DNA of 22,500 bases from Hormiphora californensis (lineage: Eukaryota > Ctenophora > Tentaculata > Cydippida > Pleurobrachiidae), in NCBI GenBank assembly GCA_020137815.1, contig CM035352.1:9220719-9243218 (forward strand), given 5' to 3'. A model generated the notes under the pieces. It saw nothing but the letters and a program-made list of their open reading frames with translations, did not search any database and was not told where the DNA came from. The translations under genes were made by a program, and so were the position numbers. Shown here one piece after another: positions 16,100 to 22,500 of the stretch. Position 1 is the stretch's first letter. Every line of letters starts with the position of its first letter.

Positions 16100-16900
16100 T
16101 CTTTTCTGAAAGGTTTTTAAAATCGTCTTATATTTAAGACAGTCATAACTCTAGATATGACTACCAATTATAACTGAAAATGCGACAGTAAACCTAATTT
16201 TATAAAATAAATCTGATTCAATGTTAATTTAGACTCTGAATCCCTTCTTTCTAGGTGTTTTTTAAATCGTCTTAAATTTAAGACAGTCATAAATTTAGAT
16301 ATGACTACCAATTATATCTGAAAATACAGCAGTTGACCAACGTTGGCAAAATATAAATCATAATATCATGATTTATAGTTTAATTTGCTAATTTCTAGGT
16401 TTTTTTGAAAATCGTCTTAAATCTTAATACAGTCAGATGCCCGTAACTGAAGAACCGTAACTAGGATTTGCTTGAAACTTCGAACGTGTGTTCAAGATGT
16501 CAAGGCAACACCACGTACCAAGCGACGTGTTCGTAGAACGACGGTAAGGCCGTCTTAAACGCCAAACAAAACTTAAGACAGTCATAACTTTTGTTACGAC
16601 TGTCTGTTTTCTCTGTCCAAGCTTTAATACAAGGTACACCACTAGACCTACCGACTCCCAAAGTTTCATGGTGATAGCTTTAAAATTGTGGCCTCCATCG
16701 TGTACGCAAAAAAGTGGTTACTTTACGGTCGTTCGTCACGCTAAAAACGGACATTTTGTCTAAAATACGACCATCTGTAGCGCAAAAACCGTAACTCCGA
16801 TTTGCATGAAAATTTAAACGTGTGCTCTAGGTGTCAAGGCAACACGAACTACCAAGCGGCATGTTCGTAGGACAACGAGAAGGTTGTCTAAAACTAAGTT
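16100..16900 (+). repeat. ~145-bp tandem repeat followed by a second, ~335-bp-spaced repeat
   Basis: Three diverged copies of a unit begin near AAATCGTCTTA at 16121, 16264 and 16409 (periods ~143-145), followed in copies 1 and 2 by ACAGTCATAA...ATGACTACCAATTATA. Downstream, a ~75-bp segment (CCGTAACT..GATTTGC, GTGTCAAGGCAACAC region) at about 16443-16520 recurs at 16788-16865. Copy 2 holds a perfect 16-bp palindrome GTCTTAAATTTAAGAC at 16269-16284. A hairpin, GACAGTC...GACTGTC, lies at 16577-16604. No coding content is credible. Confidence 0.75.
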
Positions 16901-17845
16901 GAAATCGCCGATTTCAGACAATAAGTATAGTAGCGCTGTCAAAATTTTCAAAAATTTTCAAAAAATTCAAAAAAATTTTTTTCCGCAATTTCGATTTTCC
17001 ATTCAATGGAAGCAAGAATGCTTGGAAAATGGACATTTTTAAGGGAAGGATGGTTGGGGGAGGGAGGATTGGGCCCCGGGCGCTTGCCAGCGCTATGATA
17101 AGAGATATCAAGTGGTGTATTACACTAAACAACGAGGGCAGATTATTCTAATTATATATGGCCAGATGCAGCACACAAATCTAGTTGACCTAGCAGGGTA
17201 GTGTAATATTTCAATGTCTCGGGTTAAGAATAACAGTCATGGTATGTTCTAACCCTCCCGGGTCGAGCTAGGCAATAACAGCCATTATGTACTCCAACAT
17301 TACTGACAGCAACTTGTTGAGTAACTCAACAAACAATAACAAGTCATTAGAGGTGACATGTGAAACCCAGCTGACCCAAATGAAGAGAGAGACCTGTATC
17401 TCATATAGGGACGATGTTATTTGGAGATACCCTCTAGACTTGTTACTCCTTACAATTAACTAGACTGCATAGTTGACATATATGTAAACTGAACACAATG
17501 GCCAGCCCAGTTATCTAGTATGCCCCGTGGACATTGTCCCCCTGTAGAACTTGTTGGGCGAGGGTCAGACTCAGAGCACTGACAGGATAGAACCACGTGT
17601 GCTGATTATAGATTGTGTGGCGGAGAACTGCACTTCACATTGGCATATGAGCTACATCGAGGAAGGGACCCCTTACTAAGGGGTAACAACATACTAGGAG
17701 GGTTTATAACAACTAGTAGGTTCATAAAGCCTGGTCTATACTTGTTGAGGGGTGGAGACGTTATAGCGATCATTATGTTGGTCAAGCAGGGGCAAAACAG
17801 TGCAACACGTGACTAGAATCGCATTATTTTACCACAATAGGGAGT
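16901..17845. other. Intergenic region without an assignable gene
   Basis: It starts AT-rich, with AAAATTTTCAAAAA runs (16935-16985). Two unassigned plus-strand ORFs occur. One at 17287-17463 (58 codons, ATG start) has three N-x-S/T sites and two Cys. The other is open from 17583 to 17816. Neither resembles a family I know, and neither has convincing splice context, so I do not call them genes. Confidence 0.5.
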
Positions 17846-18012
17846 GAGAGAGAGAGAGAGAGGGGAGAGAGAGTGAGAGAGAGAGAGAGTGAGAGAGTGA
17901 ATCAGTAAATGAGAAAGATGGAAATGCATGGTTAGAGAAAGCGATATGGTTAGAATATAGTTATAGTGCCAATTGTGAATAGAACCTGCTCTCCCCTCTC
18001 TCTCTCTCTCTT

Positions 18013-18062
<50 letters not shown>
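17846..18062. repeat. (GA)n and (CT)n microsatellites
   Basis: An interrupted (GA)n at about 17846-17900 and an almost pure (CT)n at about 17990-18062 face each other in complementary orientation. Confidence 0.92.
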
Positions 18063-18065
<3 letters not shown>

Positions 18066-18819
18066 GCCGACTGCTTGGGTTTTGTAATCTTGAGATTAAA
18101 ATTGAATTTGTGGCTCTCAGCTCACAACTGGGTGCGAAGACACTGCATTTACTTGTCTGAGTAGACACCACCACCATCCACTAGGAGAGAGAGAGAGAGG
18201 GACACCCCCCCCCCCCCTTTGCATCATCAAGTAGAGAGGGGGTAATGGAGGGCTGTGATTGGCTGGCTAGCATGTCACGTGATCACTGCGGGTAAATTTC
18301 AAATGAATGCCCCTTCTACCGCAGCTCAGCACATGTTGCATTTTGAAATGAACGTGTATTTTCCACCACAACGAAAATTAATTTCTTTTTCCAATTTTCC
18401 ACCACTGAAATATATAGCTCACTACGTGCCACTACGGAAAAGTGGTCCTCTTAATTCGGAGAAAAAATGAAATGGCACTGCCACTGTCTAGACAGACATG
18501 TCTCTGGGATCTAGTTATTCGAGATTTGAGAGGGATGATGAATGACGTGGAAATTATTGTGACTTGAGTTTGGGAGTTATGTAGTGGCCAGTAGACAGAA
18601 CACAAAGACCAAATAATCATGTGAAACACATTTATCATTATGATGCAGTTTGTTGAGTAAGATGCAGTGGGGAGCTGTCAAACAACTAGTCCAACTACAG
18701 CTGATTGAAAATAACGTATAGATTGACTAGTAGTCAGGTAAAAAGTATGCTTCTCAGGATGAGAAACAGAACTTGTTTATTGGTCAGCAACGCGGTGGTA
18801 TTGTACGTTTTTCATCATT

Positions 18820-18820
<1 letters not shown>
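18063..18820. other. Unassigned region with a C13 run and a CACGTG/CCAAT cluster
   Basis: No exon recognised. A run of about 13 C lies near 18206-18218. Just downstream, GTGATTGGCT (inverted CCAAT-type word) and GTCACGTGATC (E-box) lie at 18256-18283, which could be regulatory. This is weak evidence. Confidence 0.35.
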
Positions 18821-18856
<36 letters not shown>

Positions 18857-18865
18857 TCTCCTCCT

Positions 18866-18939
<74 letters not shown>

Positions 18940-18940
18940 C
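18820..18940. repeat. (CT)n microsatellite
   Basis: Two nearly pure CT runs (about 18824-18855 and 18870-18937) separated by AGCTCTCCTCCTCT. Confidence 0.95.
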
Positions 18941-19948
18941 ACTCTGGCCACCCTCGTCATCCCTGGGAAATGGTAAATAAACGTTATTGGATCAGTGCAG
19001 GGTGGTTTTGCTGCTACTTGTCACATGGTACGATTGGAAAATGGATACAAGTGCAGCTCTTTAGTCATGCACAGTGTCATTCGGACTCACTCAACAACTC
19101 ACACAGCTGGTTGACAGAAACTATTCCATGATGCCTGTCGACGTCTTTCCGGACAAACACAGACGTCGATAGTAATACAGTCAATGGACATGCCCATCAT
19201 ATATGTCACACGCACCTTGCCACACTTTAATTTGATCATTGTTCGGAACGCGCCGTGCAATTTCCGAGATGATCATTGCGCGCGTGTACACAGTACACAC
19301 TGACCGTGGGAATTATTTGTCAGAGAAGAACCAGCTGACGTTCAGTTTGCAGTGCAGAATCTGAAATCGTTGAGGGAGGGGGCTGGGGATAATCAGCTCA
19401 TAACCGCTGAGCCTGCCAATCAGAATCATAAAACAAGGTCGATTTAGTGTTTGTAAAACTAAAAATGAAGAAAATCAATTAACATTTCACAGTTGGGTAT
19501 AATAACAAAGTATAAACATTTTCAAATTCCTTCAAGTGGAACTCTCTGCTCAAAAAGGAATAGTGTTCGTTATCTGACATCTGTATCAACACACATCAAT
19601 TATCAAGTTCAATTTAACTCTCCAATATATCTGTAACATTACAAAACACACAACCCTAATTTATGATGCAATTAACAGAGCTAATTAATGTTAATTAACA
19701 GTCCCTAATTGATGTCCTTTATTCTGTAGGGAGGATGTTAGGAAGCGATTGTAATCTTGTATCATGTCATGCTATTCCTTTCAACAGCTCTCCCTTTACA
19801 GTCCAAACTCCTGGGGAATAGATACTTTAGACTTTAGAGAACTAGAATTTAAATGAAACGAGATTTATACCACGTTTGTCTGTCTGTATTATGAAATATT
19901 TTCATCCGTTTAGTGAATATTCAAATGTATATTTGAACCTACTTGCAC
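18941..19948. other. Region downstream of the RhoGEF exons; no exon identified
   Basis: The rest of the PH domain should lie here or further left on the minus strand, but I could not find an exon in phase. Positions 19140-19380 are unusually CpG-rich, with a 7-bp inverted repeat CGACGTC/GACGTCG (19139-19168) and two copies of TGATCATTG followed by CG-rich words (19234, 19271). The rest is AT-rich. Confidence 0.4.
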
Positions 19949-20101
19949 GCAAGGATATTAGAATTCTGAGAAGCCGTATCTTTAATTTCAAAGTACAGTT
20001 TTCTCGGTAGATCTGTAATTTGTAGTGAAGACACGGGGTAAAACTTTTTCAAGTTATATTGCTGCTCCTCTCTTACTCCACCAGCACCTCCCATGAAATC
20101 T
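19949..20101 (-). CDS. RhoGEF gene, PH-domain exon (boundaries partly uncertain)
   Basis: Minus-strand open segment after the acceptor CCCTCTTCAG (preceded by a C13 tract), encoding YNLKKFYPVSSLQITDLPRK then LYFEIKDTASQNSNILA. This reads like the middle strands of a pleckstrin-homology domain (K-x-x-PxxxLxIxD...FEI...ILA). Only one frame is open, needing phase 2 in, whereas the previous exon ends phase 0 at its best donor. Either a downstream AG (…GAG or …CAG at about 20068-20062) is the true acceptor, a microexon is missing, or a different donor is used upstream. The exit donor is taken as GCGTGCAAG (phase 2). The next exon was not found. Confidence 0.55.
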
Positions 20102-20361
20102 CTGAAGAGGGGGGGGGGGGTTAGTAATAGTAGTAGTTAGTAGTAGTAGGGGGAGGGGCAGAGAGAAATAATAGGTCTCTGTAGGGGGGCTGGTTGTAGA
20201 GGAGGGAAATATCTCTCTCTGGGATTGAGGGCAGAAAACAGTGTGACAAATAGGGATCACATTTGGAGCAGGGAGAGCTGCCTTGACAAACTAAATGGTG
20301 GAGTTATAAGGTACAGCCCTCCTTTTTATAGGGAGGGAACGGTTATAAAAAATACACGTAC

Positions 20362-20525
20362 ATTAAAGGAGTGTTTCTTTTTTAGTTTCAACTTCTGCAC
20401 AACTGCGGCCCCCTTTTTAAAAACTAGTATCAGTAGATTGGGATCTAGTTCGGGCACAAAACTCTCCAAATCCTTAGTCCTGGGCTCCATAACAGGTTCA
20501 CAGTGTAATAACTCCTCTATAGGTC
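20362..20525 (-). CDS. RhoGEF gene, DH-PH linker and start of PH domain
   Basis: Minus-strand exon of 164 nt between the acceptor TGTGTTCAG and the donor GTACGT (phase 1 in, phase 0 out). It joins the preceding exon through a split Gly codon and encodes PIEELLHCEPVMEPRTKDLE followed by SFVPELDPNLLILVFKKGAA and a Lys-rich strand (VVQKLKLKKKHSFN). A LLxxxPV...LLILVFKKG pattern after a DH domain matches the first strands of the PH domain that follows DH in Dbl-family GEFs. The intron to the next exon is ~260 nt. Confidence 0.68.
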
Positions 20526-20754
20526 CTGAACACAAAACATTATTAATTGATGATCGGAAAACATATTGGGATAGCCTGTCTGGAGACGCGACCCCATCTG
20601 AGCACACTGTCGTGCGCCCAGATTAGATTTGAGAATCAAATCTGAGAATCAAATTGGGTTATGGCGCCGCTATAAAGGGGCTAGCTATTTTAAAAAGAAT
20701 GAATAGTGGATGATTTAAAGAATAATTAATATTGATCTATCCCTCTCTACCTAC

Positions 20755-20865
20755 CAATAAGGACCTCTAGATGTTTGTTATTCTTGTACAAAGTACTGAA
20801 TTCCTCTAACATTGCTACCCTGTTATGTACTGCAGTAGAAATACCTTCCAACATCTTACACGTTC
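20755..20865 (-). CDS. RhoGEF gene, last DH helix
   Basis: Minus-strand exon of 111 nt between the acceptor CCCTGTCAG and the donor GTAGGT (phase 1 at both ends). It encodes TCKMLEGISTAVHNRVAMLE then EFSTLYKNNKHLEVLI, with a split Arg before it and a split Gly after. The heptad-like pattern with ISxxVNxxxxxLE is what the final DH helix looks like. It carries no stop, and phase is kept on both sides. Confidence 0.72.
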
Positions 20866-20988
20866 CTGACAGGGGGAGTTCAGGAATAATAAAATAGACA
20901 AGCTAAATAAACTGGAAGTGAACAACTCAATCACAGCCCAAATTTATCAGTATATCAGTATATCAGTATATCGGTTATCAGTACTTAC

Positions 20989-21186
20989 GTCCCAGTTTCT
21001 CTCCCAGCAGCGACCCATTATCCACACAGCCCCGAACTCTGATCTGATGTATCATGGTGCTATAATCTGATACTCTCTGTAGTGGCATGTCCAGTCCTGC
21101 TTGAAGAGAGGTGTTTCTCTCCTGGCTAGGGTTACACTCCAGTAGATACTTCTCCCATCTCCCTACCTCATCACTCTCTAACTGAC
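20989..21186 (-). CDS. RhoGEF gene, core DH-domain exon
   Basis: Minus-strand exon of 198 nt with the donor GTAAGT at 20988 and an acceptor at ...ATCACAG (21187); a tandem alternative acceptor GGTCAG would start it at 21181. It encodes LESDEVGRWEKYLLECNPSQ, then ERNTSLQAGLDMPLQRVSDY and STMIHQIRVRGCVDNGSLLG. LxMPLQRVxDYxxxI corresponds to conserved region 3 of Dbl-homology domains (LxxPVQRIxxYxxLL). WEKYLLEC corresponds to the preceding FxxFLxxC helix. DH domains catalyse nucleotide exchange on Rho GTPases at membranes. The first conserved region (the E of CR1) is not in the window, so function and subfamily are open. Confidence 0.74.
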
Positions 21187-21286
21187 CTGTGATAAATAGA
21201 ATCAATAGTTGAATATATAGCGTCGATGAGGGGTTATAGCAACTAAAAACAGCCATTTGATTGGGCATGACCTCATATCTGAGGAC

Positions 21287-21329
21287 CTGGGCAGGGAGCC
21301 CCTCAATTGACAGGCTACACTGTTCCTCG
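21287..21329 (-). CDS. RhoGEF gene, possible small upstream DH exon
   Basis: Minus-strand stretch of 43 nt with an excellent acceptor (CTTTCTCTCGCAG) and a weak donor (CAG/GTCCTC). It encodes EEQCSLSIEGLPAQ. Joined to the 21181 acceptor in phase 0 it reads CSLSIEGLPAQLESDEVGRW then EKYLLEC, which fits the YCxxLxxAxxxLxxL...FxxFL helix of DH domains. The 105-nt intervening segment is itself stop-free and in frame, so it could be retained. The acceptor sits in the loop of a 13-bp perfect hairpin. Confidence 0.4.
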
Positions 21330-21356
21330 CTGCGAGAGAAAGAGTAGCCTGTCAAT
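21306..21356. other. Perfect 13-bp stem hairpin around a splice acceptor
   Basis: ATTGACAGGCTAC (21306-21318) and GTAGCCTGTCAAT (21344-21356) are exact reverse complements with a 25-base loop. On the minus strand the loop contains the polypyrimidine tract and CAG of the candidate RhoGEF exon at 21287-21329. Confidence 0.8.
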
Positions 21357-22390
21357 CATTGACTCAAGAAGCGAGGGGACTCAATGTCAACGAAGAGATG
21401 GACGTCTCACTGGACACTCAGTCAGAGTGGGCGATCTTGATGAGTCACTCTCAGCTGAGAGCACACATGGACGCGCGTGAAAACAACACTGCTGAAACGG
21501 TGTACTTCTTAAGAAATCTCATTCCGCGCGCTCCTACAACGTCGTTGAGTGAGTGACGACTCACTTATTGGCGAACACCAGAGATTATCTTCATAATCAG
21601 AAACCTCAAATCCATAATGATGATAATTATAAGCCCATAGTCACGAATAGATTTATATTTAGAGACTGTATATCTATTGGCCTTACTAACCACATGAATG
21701 CTACAACTGTAGCTAAAAGACACATCCTGTGATTGCTGCTTGTTCTGCTTGATGTCGCCGCATTGTTTCAAAAGTGAGTCACATGATGTAGAACTTCACA
21801 AGGAGGGGGCGTTATAAAGGCAATGCTCAGAGACCCAATAATGGGTATCTTGTGGACAAATGGTATTGAGATATCACGTCGTTGTCATAGCAACACGATA
21901 TAACACACTTCATACCTACTATAGTAACGCGGTATATAATCCTTGTAATTCTTGTCAGGACCTGGAATTTTTGGGGGGCAAGCTAATTTTTCACCAAATG
22001 TTACCCAAGGGTCCCCTGAGTCACCACAAAAAAGTCTAAGAGTGAAGTCCTTGCGGAGAGGTCATTTCCGGGCCACGCCCATTTTTACCTGTATTATCAG
22101 TCATAATTCCAAAATTATGTAAATCCTCTTAGGAAAAGAGTAGAGAAAAAATCAAGGGCACTAAAGTGATCAGCGTCCTCACATTAGTGGGGGTAGGTGC
22201 AAAAATTAAGTTTCTATCTGGTCGCGTTAATGAGTTAATTGGATAATTAGGTGCGCAAATAACCGTTTTTTGCCATATGGCTATAGCCACTTTGGAATGG
22301 TTTAGAGACTTTTCACTGGTGCCATTTTGTAGGCAATGGCTAACTTATGGGGGGTCTTGGTCGGACTTTTAAGCTCTATCTCCAACCGTT
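21357..22390. other. Upstream flank or intron of the RhoGEF gene; no exon identified
   Basis: I could not find the N-terminal DH exons. A short plus-strand ORF at 21359-21556 is unrecognised. Notable words are TGAGTCA (21775-21781), a TATA-like GTTATAAAGG (21809-21818) and an RFX/X-box-like GTTGTCATAGCAAC (21881-21894). Any of these could be regulatory. The part after ~21950 looks like diverged repeat sequence. Confidence 0.35.
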
Positions 22391-22500
22391 TAGCCGTTAT
22401 TCGGATTCAAAGGTGCTGAAATGAGCACAAAGAGGCACAAAATCGGACTAATTACCATTTTTTGCTCATTTTCAGCACCTTTGAATCCAAATAACGGCTA
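22391..22500. repeat. Inverted repeat at the right edge of the window
   Basis: 22391-22427 (starting TAGCCGTTATTCGGATTC) pairs with 22463-22500 (ending GAATCCAAATAACGGCTA), about 36 of 38 positions, with a 35-base spacer. It is either a complete hairpin or part of a larger repeat running past the window edge. Confidence 0.75.

Overview
The window is animal (metazoan) nuclear DNA. The evidence is spliced genes with GT-AG introns, a seven-transmembrane receptor, a PR/SET-domain gene and a Dbl-homology RhoGEF, together with dense microsatellites and several transposable elements. There is no bacterial gene organisation. The species cannot be fixed from the sequence; an invertebrate, probably marine and possibly early-branching, is my inference from the receptor type and the R2/Hero-like retroelement.

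Layout. Positions 1-930 are a 15-bp minisatellite. Positions 1306-9052 (+) hold a three-exon rhodopsin-family GPCR (exons 1306-1480, 8041-8285, 8426-9052; 348 aa). Its 6.56-kb first intron carries two blocks of a 25-bp repeat that copies the splice donor. It also carries a nested transposon at 2971-7829: a foldback element with 40-bp terminal inverted repeats and a 9-bp target duplication, one arm of which contains a retrotransposon segment with an intact 1008-codon reverse transcriptase/restriction-like endonuclease ORF on the minus strand.

Positions 10604-13392 (-) carry four small exons that join in phase into a complete PR/SET domain (PRDM family). No zinc fingers were found in the window. 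Positions 19949-21329 (-) carry four or five small exons of a RhoGEF, covering the C-terminal part of the DH domain and part of the PH domain. The rest of that gene was not found; its 5' part may lie beyond the right edge. None of these exons shows up as a long ORF; they were recognised by splice sites, phase continuity and domain motifs.

Between and inside the genes lie a SINE/LINE-like insertion with a 13-bp target duplication (11615-11835), a 445-bp element with perfect 124-bp inverted arms (13755-14199), a 1.4-kb retroelement with a 14-bp target duplication and an (AC)n tail (14237-15638), a degenerate GCGATT repeat cluster (15670-16080), a ~145-bp tandem repeat (16100-16900) and several long (CT)n/(GA)n tracts.

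The most unusual theme is duplication of splice sites. The GPCR exon 1 donor has 14 further intact copies in intron 1, and the PRDM exon 4 donor and acceptor are locally duplicated three and two times. The three genes have no evident functional link beyond proximity.
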